Assembly (NCBI GenBank): GCA_018396725.1 | Contig: JAGTRC010000007.1 | Coordinates: 1-64,000, forward strand | Length of the DNA stretch: 64,000 nucleotides | From: Candidatus Bathyarchaeota archaeon | Lineage (GTDB): Archaea; Thermoproteota; Bathyarchaeia; 40CM-2-53-6; DTGE01 | Direction of reading: 5' to 3' | Shown: piece after piece, positions 34,622 through 43,226 of the stretch | Layout: each line of letters begins with the position of its first letter | How positions within the stretch are numbered: position 1 is the stretch's first letter | Translations under genes and position numbers: made by a program | The notes under the pieces: generated by a model | What the model was told of the DNA's origin: nothing | Databases searched by the model: none | The model's input: the letters and a program-made list of their open reading frames with translations, nothing else

Positions 34622-35065
34622 ACTTTTCACCTCACTTCCAGTAGTTTACGGTTAGCCTGGGAAAAGCAGGGCCTGAACATGGGCGGCTGCCATCCCATGA
34701 GCCTAACCCATCTATCTCCTTCCCCCAGCCGTATAAAAAGCTTCCGCTGAGAGAAAGGATGAGGAGACACGCCTAAAGCCTTTCAATCCATGGCACGTCA
34801 CTCCACCATAAATCGGATTGAGTCCCTCCGGGCAAGCTGGTCCACCGGGGATCGATCCATCCAACTATCGGCGGACCGCCTAGCCGCTCGGCTCAGCTGA
34901 AGCACAGGATCGGGAGATCCATCTCCCGTCGGCTTAAGGATTTCTCCATTCCATGATTTTTAAGAGTTTCCGAGGCCATCGAAGTATCCGGGTGGCGGCC
35001 TCTCAGCGTTCCATGGATTAAGTGAAACCTTATTAGCGGCTTCTTCGGCTTCTAAACCGTTTAAG
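34622..35065. other. Intergenic region with GC-rich hairpins, about 440 bases
   Basis: No ORF with family features. It holds the TRAM promoter and leader (34622-34741). It also holds a GC-rich part with close inverted repeats: GGCGGACCGCC at 34870-34880 and CGGGAGATCCATCTCCCG at 34911-34928 (a seven-base stem with a TCCA loop). Could be a structured leader or small RNA; no known RNA family recognised. Confidence 0.35.
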
Positions 35066-35548
35066 GTGCTGAATATGAGGATCCCTGTGAGGAAGGGGGT
35101 TGGCTTCGGCCTCACCTCTGGGATAATAACTACGCTAGGCTTGATAGTGGGATTGCACTCCGGCACCCACTCCAAGCCCGTCGTAATGGGCGGCGTGCTG
35201 GTCATAGCTATAGCGGATGCCTTATCGGATTCCACGGCCATGCACGTCTCAGAGGAGTCGGAGGCAGCCCACTCCGTGAGGGAGGTTTGGGAGTCAGCCG
35301 TGTACACCTTCGCCTCCAAACTCCTCTTCGCCCTGACTTTCCTCGTCCCCATCCTGCTCCTAGATCTATCGCTCGCGATCCTAGCCAGCATAGGCTGGGG
35401 TTTATTCCTAATAACCCTGTTCAGCATCTACATAGCGAGGGAGACTAAGGCTAAAGCCTACAAGGTGATCCTGGAGCATATGGTCATAGCCGTCGCCGTG
35501 GTATTGGCCACCCATTACATAGGCGACTTGATCGCCCTATACACCTAA
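35066..35548 (+). CDS. VIT1/CCC1-like small membrane transporter
   Basis: 160-residue protein with four to five hydrophobic segments in the pattern of the vacuolar iron transporter family: GLTSGIITTLGLIVGL, VVMGGVLVIAIADALSDSTAMHVSEESE, then two C-terminal helices. The Asp/Ser/Met-rich second segment and the Glu cluster after it fit metal sites. Bacterial and eukaryotic VIT members have longer cytoplasmic metal-binding domains; this is a short archaeal form. Probably moves Fe2+ or Mn2+, inferred. GTG 35066 is used; ATG 35075 is also possible. Confidence 0.65.
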   Translation: MLNMRIPVRKGVGFGLTSGIITTLGLIVGLHSGTHSKPVVMGGVLVIAIADALSDSTAMHVSEESEAAHSVREVWESAVYTFASKLLFALTFLVPILLLDLSLAILASIGWGLFLITLFSIYIARETKAKAYKVILEHMVIAVAVVLATHYIGDLIALYT

Positions 35549-35808
35549 TCTCCATCCTCATCTAATATGAACCCCGCCGAATATTGAGAACCGTTGTAAC
35601 TCGTATCTCCTCGTTTGAGTATCCCAGTTCTCCCTTAACGGGCTCCTCCGTTTGTTTCGGGTTCCAAGGCGCCTTTACGCGTTATCTAACCGTAACCGGG
35701 TGGTTGATATCCACGGCGATCCGGGATCCCGGCGATGGCTCCGAGATCTTTCATGGGAGACGAGGAGCCCTGGGGATAGTATCTGGCTCCCCATCCAGTT
35801 GAAGGTTT

Positions 35809-36522
35809 TTATCCCCCACTTTTCCTCGGCTCTCCGGAGCGGATTAGAATTTGCTTTAGGCTTCTCATCCTCCCCCTAAGGGTTAGGATCAGCCATACCG
35901 TGTATGCGGCGGCCGCTATGGCTATCAGGGTTAATCCCAGGAGGAGGGCTATGGGGATCTGCGGCGCCTCGGCGATCAATGCGGCTTCTCCGGCGAGCCT
36001 CGCCTTAGGTATGGGCTGCGCATATTCCCTTAGGAGTATGAGCGCGCCCGCGAGGCCTACGCCGGACCCCACGGCGGCTGCGGCCTCCCTCAGGGGCATC
36101 CCCTTAACCTTGGCCTCCACCCCCCTCATCCTTTCAGGGATCAGGATTACCCCCTCCTTCACGGGCAGGAAGAGCTTCTCCCCCGAGATCCTGGCCCTCC
36201 TTATCCTCTCCGCCTCCGTCCTGGATAGGCCCAGCCTCGCAGCCTCGCCCCAGAACTTTTTCCAGTCGATGTCCCTCCGGATTAGGGGGTTGACCTCGAC
36301 GATCCCGGCCTCCATGAGCTTGTATAGGTGGTGGAGGATGGTGGTCCTCGGGGCTCCGATCCTCTCCGAGAGCTCAGACGCGGATAATCCAACCCTGCCA
36401 GCATACCTGTACAGGATCTCCATCACCCTGCTCCCGGTCTTCGAGGAGATGACCTCGCCGAGGCTCACGCTCCTCTCATCAAGGTATATGACTTGGAACC
36501 TTTCCTCCAACCCTCCCATCAA
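35809..36522 (-). CDS. Membrane-anchored winged-helix (HTH) regulator
   Basis: 237 residues. An N-terminal ArsR-like winged helix (VMEILYRYAGRVGLSASELSERIGAPRTTILHHLYKLMEAGIVEVN, about 34-80) is followed by a linker and two membrane helices (AAAVGSGVGLAGALILL and IALLLGLTLIAIAAAAYTVWLIL). The HTH is thus held at the membrane. It is divergent from the SIMPL-protein gene, and the 170 bases between hold repeated TTAAACCCT motifs, a likely operator for it. Confidence 0.72.
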   Translation of the reverse strand: MMGGLEERFQVIYLDERSVSLGEVISSKTGSRVMEILYRYAGRVGLSASELSERIGAPRTTILHHLYKLMEAGIVEVNPLIRRDIDWKKFWGEAARLGLSRTEAERIRRARISGEKLFLPVKEGVILIPERMRGVEAKVKGMPLREAAAAVGSGVGLAGALILLREYAQPIPKARLAGEAALIAEAPQIPIALLLGLTLIAIAAAAYTVWLILTLRGRMRSLKQILIRSGEPRKSGG

Positions 36523-36542
36523 AGGCGATCCCTCCGGATCGG

Positions 36543-36635
36543 TTAAACCCTTCTATTATTAGAATCGGATGGATCAGCTAATTAAACCCTTTTAAACCCT
36601 GTCGAACGGGATCGTCAAATCCTGGAAAGGGTTAA
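36543..36635. promoter_or_regulatory. Repeated TTAAACCCT motif, candidate operator
   Basis: Between the membrane-anchored regulator and the SIMPL gene: TTAAACCCTT at 36543-36552, TTAAACCCTT at 36582-36591, TTAAACCCT at 36592-36600, and the inverted form AAGGGTTAA at 36627-36635. Three direct and one inverted copy in under 100 bases is more than expected by chance and fits a binding site for the adjacent HTH protein. Confidence 0.45.
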
Positions 36636-36691
36636 ATCTCACCCATAGAACTATGACAAGCTAGAAAAAATAGAGGTTTGGTGAGTCAGAT

Positions 36692-37453
36692 TTGAAGACT
36701 TCCATTAAGCTCTTAACAGTGGGGATCCTATTGCTCGCAGCCCTCCTAGGAGTGACCGTCGCAGCAGTCTACCTTGAAAGGCAGGATCGGGTGGGGACCA
36801 CCTCCACGATCCCGCAGCCATCGGGAAACCCCCTGCAGGAGCATGTGATAAGGGTGTCAGGCTTCGGGGTTGCATCTGCAACCTCTGACATGGCCTACGT
36901 GACCTTAGCCGTTGAAACCATAGCTGAGACCGCCAGCGAAGCCCAAGCCTTGAACGCCGACAGGATGGGGAGGGTGATCTCAGCCTTGAAGGCGATGGGG
37001 ATAGCCGAGGACGACATGGAGACCACCGGATACTACCTGAACCCTAACGTCGACTATGAATCGAAGCCCCCTAGGATAGTGGGATATACGTGCCGCAACG
37101 AGCTCAGGGTGGCCGTCGAGGTGTCACGTGCGGGGGCTATAATCGATGCGGCCGTGGGGGCGGGGGCAAACCAGGTAGTCTACATAGAGTTCACGTTATC
37201 CCCTCGTCTAAGGGAGGAGCTGGCCGAGAAAGCCCTGGAATCGGCTGCGAGGGACGCGGAGGTCAAAGCCCGAAAAATAGCTGAGACCCTGAATCTCAAG
37301 TTGAAGGGGCCGATCCAGGTGGAGCTCCAGTCCTCGATGCCGACCCGACCCTACGAAGTATATACTTTAAAGGCTTGGGAGGCGGAGACCCCGATAACGC
37401 CGGGGGAGGTCCAGGTAACCGCCACCGTAACGGTAGCCTTCGCCTACGAGTAA
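36692..37453 (+). CDS. SIMPL (DUF541) domain exported protein
   Basis: 253 residues with a signal/anchor helix (LLTVGILLLAALLGVTVAAVYL), a short Ser/Thr/Pro linker, then the SIMPL domain: VIRVSGFGVASATSDMAYVTLAVET, MGIAEDDMETTGYYLNP and ELRVAVEVSRAGAIIDAAVGAGAN. Bacterial relatives (for example BP26-type) form oligomeric channels or envelope-stress proteins. TTG 36692 start with GGTGAG upstream. Divergent from the membrane-anchored regulator, which probably controls it. Confidence 0.82.
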   Translation: MKTSIKLLTVGILLLAALLGVTVAAVYLERQDRVGTTSTIPQPSGNPLQEHVIRVSGFGVASATSDMAYVTLAVETIAETASEAQALNADRMGRVISALKAMGIAEDDMETTGYYLNPNVDYESKPPRIVGYTCRNELRVAVEVSRAGAIIDAAVGAGANQVVYIEFTLSPRLREELAEKALESAARDAEVKARKIAETLNLKLKGPIQVELQSSMPTRPYEVYTLKAWEAETPITPGEVQVTATVTVAFAYE

Positions 37454-37542
37454 AGGAGAAAGGCGCCTACACCGACCGAGGATGCCGTAGGGGTATACCT
37501 GTACCGTCATGGAATCCATATATGGGCTGACCCGCCCCCAAC

Positions 37543-38313
37543 CTATTTGAGCCGGGGTTTGATCTTACCGGTGAAGCGGAACCTCTCCATGTCCGGCTTA
37601 TAGGCTGAGATGCTGGCCGTCTTAAGCATCGATCTCAGGGCTTCAGCCGCCTCCGCCCCGTCTTCGCATAGCCTCAACGCCAATACATGCGTGGCTAGGG
37701 TCAAGGACTCCAATCCTACCGTTTTACCTGTGAGGCCCAGGCTCCTCAGGGCCTCCTCCAACTCCGATCTCAGAGGCCCCGAGACGACGATCCTGGGGAA
37801 GCCCATCCTATCCCAGTCCCAGTAGTATTCCACCTGCCTGCTCGAGAGCTCAACCGTGATCCTAGGCTCCGTCCCATGGACATCCACCTCCAAGGCTAGG
37901 AAGGGTATCAGGCAGAACCTCTCCACCAGCTCCTTGACGGTTAGGTGGCCGCCGTCCGCCAGCTGGGCGTTTAAAACCTTCCTGGGAAGCACCGCGTACT
38001 CCCTACGAGGCCTCCTCACGCCCAAGTCTAGGAGTAAACCGTGCTTTGAATGGCCTATGATTATCCCCCGGATCCCATCCCCTTCCTTGACGCTTCCCCT
38101 CTCGACGTGGGCTTCCCCAAACCTCTCCTTTAGGAGGCGCCTATAGACCACTTCATCCTCTCCCTCGTATTCCAGGTGGATTAGGCCGGGTGAGAACTCG
38201 ACTCCTATTACCTTTACGTTTAATCCTTCAGCCATCCCCTTCAGGAGGTTGTACGCCTCCCCCCGGAGTCTATCATCCCAGTCATATATGCCTGAGAGGA
38301 GGGGGGATCTCAA
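37543..38313 (-). CDS. DUF2110 family protein
   Basis: 256-residue archaeal protein of unknown biochemical role, seen next to the transcription factor E gene in other archaea, which supports a role in gene expression. It begins with a 4-base overlap of the HD gene stop. A possible RNA-binding S1-like stretch (GIIIGHSKHGLLLDLGVRRP) lies near residue 85-105. Third gene of the TFE/HD/DUF2110 leftward unit. Confidence 0.75.
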   Translation of the reverse strand: MRSPLLSGIYDWDDRLRGEAYNLLKGMAEGLNVKVIGVEFSPGLIHLEYEGEDEVVYRRLLKERFGEAHVERGSVKEGDGIRGIIIGHSKHGLLLDLGVRRPRREYAVLPRKVLNAQLADGGHLTVKELVERFCLIPFLALEVDVHGTEPRITVELSSRQVEYYWDWDRMGFPRIVVSGPLRSELEEALRSLGLTGKTVGLESLTLATHVLALRLCEDGAEAAEALRSMLKTASISAYKPDMERFRFTGKIKPRLK

Positions 38314-38861
38314 CCCTCATCCCCAACCATCTCGAGGATCTCCCCGTGAAGCCTCCTGAAGCGCTTCACAGCGGGATGTCCCCTCCCTAGATCCCCTATG
38401 AGGTCCCTGAGGGCCTCCTCGTAGGTTATCCTCCGGGATCCCCTGGCGAGCTTATCGGCGTAGCATACGATCTTCTCCTCCGGGGTGGAGGGCATGTAAT
38501 CCCTCTTTGGAAGGCCCAGCTCGGCAGCCTCCTCGGCCGGTATCCCCGCCCCGACATGCCTCTCCACTATCCTAGCTATGTCCTCATCCAGTCCGATGGA
38601 CCTGATCATGTCAGCCCCTACGGCTCCATGCTCGACTCCATGGGTGATGGATCTCCCTACATCGTGGAGCAGGGCCCCCGCCTCCACGAGGCTTAAATCC
38701 ACAGGGAACCCCCTATCCGAGGCTTTAAGGGCGAGTTCGACGGCTATATCCGCTACGCGCCTGCAATGAGCTATCACCTGAGGGGGGCATCCCAGCCTCT
38801 GAAGGATCCTTAGGGCCTCAACCCTGGGAGGAGCCAGCTTCCCCTTTAATCTCCCCTTCAA
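38310..38861 (-). CDS. HD-domain protein (TIGR00295 family)
   Basis: Predicted metal-dependent phosphohydrolase. HD motifs are present: HCRRVADIAVELALK, GALLHDVGRS (the HD pair), then RHVGAGIPAEEAAELG and EEKIVCYADKLA. Family TIGR00295 is archaeal with unknown substrate, probably a nucleotide. ATG 38882 would overlap the TFE gene by 65 bases; TTG 38861, preceded by GGAGGAG, gives the usual family length (183 residues) and a shorter overlap of 44 bases. Confidence 0.78.
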   Translation of the reverse strand: MKGRLKGKLAPPRVEALRILQRLGCPPQVIAHCRRVADIAVELALKASDRGFPVDLSLVEAGALLHDVGRSITHGVEHGAVGADMIRSIGLDEDIARIVERHVGAGIPAEEAAELGLPKRDYMPSTPEEKIVCYADKLARGSRRITYEEALRDLIGDLGRGHPAVKRFRRLHGEILEMVGDEG

Positions 38862-39393
38862 TCTCCTCCACCTTCCTCTCAAGGTATGCGATGATGCGGG
38901 AGTTATCCACGCTCTCCAGGTGGCCCCCGCACTTGCTGCACATGAAGGCGGTCTCTAGGGCCTCCTCGAAGGTGAACCTCTCCGAGGGGCACTTCCCGCA
39001 CTCAAAGAAGGAATGCGACCTCTCGTACTCAAGCCTCTGCTTAAGCTTCTCCAGAACCCTCATCTTCCTGCTCTTTATGAACGCCTCCAGCTGATCCGGC
39101 TGAAGCCTCCAATAGAAGATGAACCAGCCCTGCTTGGGGTCCCTGCCCCTATTGGAGGAGATTAAGGCGTGGTCATAGAGCCTGTAGAGTATCTTCCTTA
39201 CATCGTTCAGTTTAACCCCGGTCTCAGCGGCTATAACGTCATCCGTGGCCTCGCCCAGCTTCAACAGGGCCTTTATAACCTTCACGGCATCCTCTCCTCC
39301 GAAGAGGGGCGCAACCTTGATGAGCTCATCCTCCTGAATAGACAACGCCTTAATCACCCGGATCCTAGATGCAGCCTGTACGACGCCTAACAC
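38818..39393 (-). CDS. tfe: Transcription factor E (TFE alpha)
   Basis: Archaeal homologue of TFIIE alpha; stabilises the open promoter complex of RNA polymerase. An extended winged helix (VIKALLKLGEATDDVIAAETGVKLNDVRKILYRLYDHALI, about 35-75) is followed by a coiled region and a zinc ribbon with CGKC and CSKC (FFECGKCPSERF, FMCSKCGGHL). 191 residues, normal. First gene of the TFE/HD/DUF2110 unit. CAGCTATAAAATCC near 39420 is a TATA candidate on the plus strand, with the complementary AT-stretch usable leftward. Confidence 0.92.
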   Translation of the reverse strand: MLGVVQAASRIRVIKALSIQEDELIKVAPLFGGEDAVKVIKALLKLGEATDDVIAAETGVKLNDVRKILYRLYDHALISSNRGRDPKQGWFIFYWRLQPDQLEAFIKSRKMRVLEKLKQRLEYERSHSFFECGKCPSERFTFEEALETAFMCSKCGGHLESVDNSRIIAYLERKVEEIEGEIKGEAGSSQG

Positions 39394-39540
39394 TCCACCA
39401 TATACTATTTAGTGCATTACAGCTATAAAATCCTCTCCCCAAGATGGCCCGAAGGGGGTGCCGCAGCCTCACGGGTGGATGCGTGGGCTTAGGGGATCCG
39501 AGGTCATGCTGGAAATCCATGTAGGAGGGCTGGAGGCGTC

Positions 39541-40146
39541 TCAGGAGGGACACCCCAATGGATCCTGGAGGCGTATCACCCGCTTCCCCCTCTCCGAGGG
39601 TATCACTTTTATCCTTGCATCTTTAAACTCCGATCTGAGCTCCTCCCCCTTGAAGAGCCTATCCAGGAAAACTGCTAGGGCGGCCACCTCCGAGTGGGGC
39701 TGGTTCCCCACCGCCACGTTATAGTCTGAGACCTTGGGGGAGAAGAATTCTCCGGGAACCTTCCTGCTCCCCACCAGTATGAGGAGGCCGCCCCTTCTCT
39801 CCCTTATCTCGGAGAGGACCCCCTCCTCGAGGCTCAGCCCATACATGGTTAGGTGCACGGTGAATCCCCCCCTGCCACGCCACTCCTCCACGGTCCTCCT
39901 CCACGGCAGACCCATCTCAAAGCTGAAGGGCCCACCCCAAGCCTCGACGACCTTCTCTATGGAGCCTTTAACATTCCAATCCTCCACGTCTGAGAGGATG
40001 AACCCCCTGGCCCCGAAAGCCCTGGCGACCAGGGCCACATGGGTTGTGACCCTGAGATCCCTTGGGCGATGCCCCCATCTCAGGACGTAGACCTCATCCA
40101 TGACCATCAGCCCGTGGAGCCTATAGGGATATTGAGGATCCGTCAA
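39541..40146 (-). CDS. trm56: tRNA (cytidine(56)-2'-O)-methyltransferase Trm56
   Basis: Archaea-specific SPOUT methyltransferase that methylates the 2'-O of C56 in the T-loop. Signature blocks: VYVLRWGHRPRDLRVTTHVALVARAFGA at the N-terminus, VHLTMYG, GSRKVPGEFF and the knot region DYNVAVGNQPHSEVAALAVFLDRL. It overlaps the MBF1 stop by four bases. The conserved domain begins at MDEVYVLRWG, so a start after ATG 40146 (internal ATG near 40107 or 40101) is possible and would shorten the N-terminus by 13-15 residues. Confidence 0.92.
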   Translation of the reverse strand: MTDPQYPYRLHGLMVMDEVYVLRWGHRPRDLRVTTHVALVARAFGARGFILSDVEDWNVKGSIEKVVEAWGGPFSFEMGLPWRRTVEEWRGRGGFTVHLTMYGLSLEEGVLSEIRERRGGLLILVGSRKVPGEFFSPKVSDYNVAVGNQPHSEVAALAVFLDRLFKGEELRSEFKDARIKVIPSERGKRVIRLQDPLGCPS

Positions 40147-40652
40147 GGTCCCTCTAGGAACGGTTCACTCCTCCTCTTGATGCGTACCACGTCCCCTAAG
40201 GTGCGTTCAACCCCTCCAGCCGTGGTCTTAGGCGCCTCCAGATCCTCCTCTCGGGTGATCAGGCTCACCCTGAGGATCTTCTCAAGCTTCCTAGCCAACC
40301 TCAGGTCCGGGGTGAGCTTCCCAACTTCAACCTTCTGTATCACGGAGACCCTCTCATTGATTTTAGCAGCCAACTCCTTCTGGGTGAACCCGAGCGTGAG
40401 CCGGGCGTCCCTCACCATCTTGGGGAAGTCCCCAACCACTTCGAACCTCGGGATCTCCGGGGGGCCCGGCCTTCGAATCCTCCCCACCACGGGTTTAACC
40501 CCGGGCGGCCGCTGCGCCTTAGCATCCATATCTGAGCCTATGTAGGGGGATCCATGATCCCTGCAATGCTCGCAGACCAGTAAACGTACACCATCCATGA
40601 CTATCCTGAACCCGCCTCCACGGATGGCCCTACCGCAAATCTCACAGTCCAA
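40143..40652 (-). CDS. mbf1: Multiprotein bridging factor 1 (MBF1)
   Basis: 169 residues: N-terminal zinc ribbon CEICG ... CEHC and a Cro/CI-type HTH (DFPKMVRDARLTLGFTQKELAAKINERVSVIQKVEVGKLTPDLRLARKLEKIL). Archaeal MBF1 binds the small ribosomal subunit and links translation with transcription. It is first in a two-gene unit with Trm56. Confidence 0.92.
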   Translation of the reverse strand: MDCEICGRAIRGGGFRIVMDGVRLLVCEHCRDHGSPYIGSDMDAKAQRPPGVKPVVGRIRRPGPPEIPRFEVVGDFPKMVRDARLTLGFTQKELAAKINERVSVIQKVEVGKLTPDLRLARKLEKILRVSLITREEDLEAPKTTAGGVERTLGDVVRIKRRSEPFLEGP

Positions 40653-40801
40653 GCTTTTACCCTCCCTCCCCTTTAACCTCCTGGGGGACTGAGATTATTG
40701 GAAGTCTTGGGTTCCTCCATCCAACCCGCCTATTATAAGGATGCACCATGGGATAAAAATTTAATCAAACCCTGAAATAGTGAGGGTTGAGGGCGGAGAC
40801 C

Positions 40802-41305
40802 ATGGAGGCGAGGCCCCCTACCCTATACGAGCTCCGCAAAATCAGGATGATCGCCGATTACCAGCTCGGCAGGGGTGCAGGGGAGGCCCTATTCCCAAGC
40901 CAGGGGCTGACGATTGCTCATTCCAGGAGCACCGGGAGGATACGCCACATATACCTGGATGGCAAGTTGATAGCAACCCTGAGGCCTAGAGACGGGATGC
41001 TCGCCCTGACGATCCATGGAGGAGAACAACTCCTAAGGAGGGCATCCCTAGATGAGCTGCCTGTGGTTGTCGTGAGGAGCGATGTAGCCCGATTCGTAGG
41101 GGAGGGGAGGAGCCTCTTCTGCAGACACGTGGTCAGGGCATCCCCCATGATAAGGCCTGGAGACGAGGTCATAGTCCTAGATGAGGATCGCAGGCTTATA
41201 GCGTTGGGAAGGGCCTTCCTAGGAGCCGATGAGATGAGAACCTCCAAGACGGGCATAGCTGTGAAGACCAGATGGGGGCTTCGAAAACCCCTAGAGGAAG
41301 CCTAA
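40802..41305 (+). CDS. PUA-domain RNA-binding protein
   Basis: About 167 residues. The N-terminal part has the pre-PUA look of archaeal tRNA-modifying enzymes (LYELRKIRMIADYQLGRGAGEALFP). The C-terminal PUA domain (PVVVVRSDVARFVGEGRSLFCRHVVRASPMIRPGDEVIVLDEDRRLIALGRAF) is classical. Proteins of this type sit beside the NAC gene in many archaea, as here. ATG 40802 is preferred; TTG 40787 would add five residues. Confidence 0.8.
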   Translation: MEARPPTLYELRKIRMIADYQLGRGAGEALFPSQGLTIAHSRSTGRIRHIYLDGKLIATLRPRDGMLALTIHGGEQLLRRASLDELPVVVVRSDVARFVGEGRSLFCRHVVRASPMIRPGDEVIVLDEDRRLIALGRAFLGADEMRTSKTGIAVKTRWGLRKPLEEA

Positions 41306-41443
41306 AAAGTTAGTGGACGATCATGCAATGGAGGTGGAGGAGGTAAACCCCGCCGACCAGGTGAACATTTAACCATAAAGGGTAAATAGGTAAGGATGAG
41401 TTTAACCATTTGATCCGTCTCCGGAGATGAATGTGGAGGGTAC

Positions 41444-41809
41444 GTGGAAGCCTTGAAGGGTTTCAGGGTTCCTGGGGGGCGCGACATGACGCGGCTGATG
41501 AGACGGATGGGCGTCGAGCTGGAGAACTTGGAGGGGGTGGAGGAAGTCTTGATAAAGCATCCGTCAAGGAGCATCGTGATCAGAAAACCCGAGGTATCGG
41601 TGATGAGGGTTGGGGGGCAGAGGATCTTCCAGATCACCGGGGAGGTATCAGAGGCCCCGGCGGAAGCGCTGGAGCTCGACGAGGGGGATGTGGAGATAGT
41701 GGCTGAGCGGTCGGGGGTTACCATGGAGGAGGCCAGGGAGGCCCTGAGGCTCGCAGGAGGAGACCTGGCTAAGGCGATACTCAGCCTGAAGTCGCGGAGG
41801 AAGGACTAG
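41444..41809 (+). CDS. nac: Nascent polypeptide-associated complex protein (alpha-NAC)
   Basis: 121-residue archaeal NAC, a homodimeric chaperone at the ribosomal tunnel exit. The NAC beta-barrel (VEEVLIKHPSRSIVIRKPEVSVMRVGGQRIFQITGE) and C-terminal UBA domain (DVEIVAERSGVTMEEAREALRLAGGDLAKAI) are both complete. GTG 41444 start. Downstream of the PUA gene by 138 bases, same direction. Confidence 0.92.
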   Translation: MEALKGFRVPGGRDMTRLMRRMGVELENLEGVEEVLIKHPSRSIVIRKPEVSVMRVGGQRIFQITGEVSEAPAEALELDEGDVEIVAERSGVTMEEAREALRLAGGDLAKAILSLKSRRKD

Positions 41810-41978
41810 CCCCCATGTCGGATTGATGGATGCCGCTGAGCCCGCCGGTTCCAGCTCCCAGCGAAGGATATACCGTCTGGTAGGGGATGGAGCGGCTCGA
41901 CGCCCGCATAGGGAGCCGTTTAAGTGGGATGGGAAAGTTTTTAATCCCCTGAGGCTAATCAGGTTAGGGGAGGCTTGG

Positions 41979-43154
41979 ATGTACCTGGTCGGTGAGGCCT
42001 TGGTGGGGGAAGGGGCTGAGCTGGCCCATGTGGATGTTATAGTCGGCGATCTAGATGGGATCGTTGGGTCGTCGCTGGCGCTGGGCATGGTGAGGGGTAG
42101 GATGGGGCATGCACCGCTCCCAGGGATCATACGCCCAAACCTCCTGGTTAAGCCCTTCACGCTCATGGTTCCGAAGGTGGATCTTAAAAGCTACAGCGAC
42201 TTAGCCAGGGTTTACGGCCCCGTCCAATACGCGGTCGCCAAGGCTGTAGCCGACGCCGTGGAGGAGGGCATTATACCCAGTGGAGACCTGGACAGGTTGG
42301 CTGTAATATGCGGCGTCTACGTGGATCCCAGGGCTGAGGACGTTAAAAGGCTCTTCCATTACAATTATTCAGCTGTTAAGCTCGCCTTGAAGAGGGCGAT
42401 CAGCCAATATCCATCCCTGGATAAGCTGTTCTCCGAGAAGGACCGGTCAAAGCATCCGTTGAGCCGGTTTAGGACACCGAGGCTCTGGATGCCCCCATAC
42501 CTCCAGGTAGCCCTGGATAACCCAGATATGGAATCCATAAGACGTGTGGTAAGCCAGCTTCCCAGAAGCGACAGGATAATCCTGGAGGCCGGCACCCCCC
42601 TCATTAAACGGTGCGGCTTAGACTCCGTGAGGGAGCTGAGATCCATGGCGAAGGATAACTTCCTCATAGCCGATTTAAAGACGTTGGACACCGGCCGCGT
42701 AGAGGTGGATGAGGCCATGGAGGCGGGCGCCGACGGCGTGGTCGTGTCAGGACTAGCCCCTAAAGATGTCATAGAGGAGTTCATATACGAGGCTGAGAGG
42801 ATAGGGGTTTACCCGATCCTGGATATGACGGATGTGCCCGATCCCGTGGAGCTCCTCAGCGGTTTAAAGGTTTTACCTAGGGTGGTGATCCTTCACAGGG
42901 GCATAGACCAGGAGGCATCTACCCGGATAAGATGGGAGTTTATCAGAGACTTGAAAGCCAAGTTCAGCCGGGTGCTCGTGGCGGTTGCGGGGAGGATGAC
43001 CCCTGAATCCATCCCGGTAGCCTTGGATTCGGGCGCGGATATATTGATCGTGGGCCGGTACATAACCCAGGCCCGAGACCCCCGCCGGGCAGCCCTGGAG
43101 TTCCTGAGTAGAATAGGGCTAGACATGGATCAGCTTAGGATCCACGTGGAGTGA
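41979..43154 (+). CDS. fae-hps: Fae-Hps: formaldehyde-activating enzyme fused to hexulose-6-phosphate synthase
   Basis: 391-residue bifunctional enzyme. Residues 1-165 are Fae (formaldehyde + tetrahydromethanopterin to methylene-H4MPT) with the active histidine at His17 in AELAHVDVIVGDLDG. Residues about 170-391 are Hps (ribulose-5-phosphate + formaldehyde to hexulose-6-phosphate, reversible) with LQVALDNPDMESIRRVV, DLKTLDTG and GADGVVVSG. ATG 41979 places the histidine at 17 as in studied Fae, has GGGGAGG just upstream and gives the normal Fae-Hps length; an ATG at 41823 would add 52 unrelated residues. Archaea use it for pentose synthesis; it also handles formaldehyde from methylamine oxidation. 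Confidence 0.93.
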   Translation: MYLVGEALVGEGAELAHVDVIVGDLDGIVGSSLALGMVRGRMGHAPLPGIIRPNLLVKPFTLMVPKVDLKSYSDLARVYGPVQYAVAKAVADAVEEGIIPSGDLDRLAVICGVYVDPRAEDVKRLFHYNYSAVKLALKRAISQYPSLDKLFSEKDRSKHPLSRFRTPRLWMPPYLQVALDNPDMESIRRVVSQLPRSDRIILEAGTPLIKRCGLDSVRELRSMAKDNFLIADLKTLDTGRVEVDEAMEAGADGVVVSGLAPKDVIEEFIYEAERIGVYPILDMTDVPDPVELLSGLKVLPRVVILHRGIDQEASTRIRWEFIRDLKAKFSRVLVAVAGRMTPESIPVALDSGADILIVGRYITQARDPRRAALEFLSRIGLDMDQLRIHVE

Positions 43155-43226
43155 CCGCGTATCCGTGGAAACCCCGCGAAGGGAGATGGCTGCCTCCCTC
43201 CCCCCTCTCCCCCCGGCCCAGCTCAT

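Noticed and set aside
41823-41978. N-terminal extension of Fae-Hps
   Set aside because: The 52 extra residues have no family similarity, and a good Shine-Dalgarno precedes ATG 41979 with the active histidine at residue 17.
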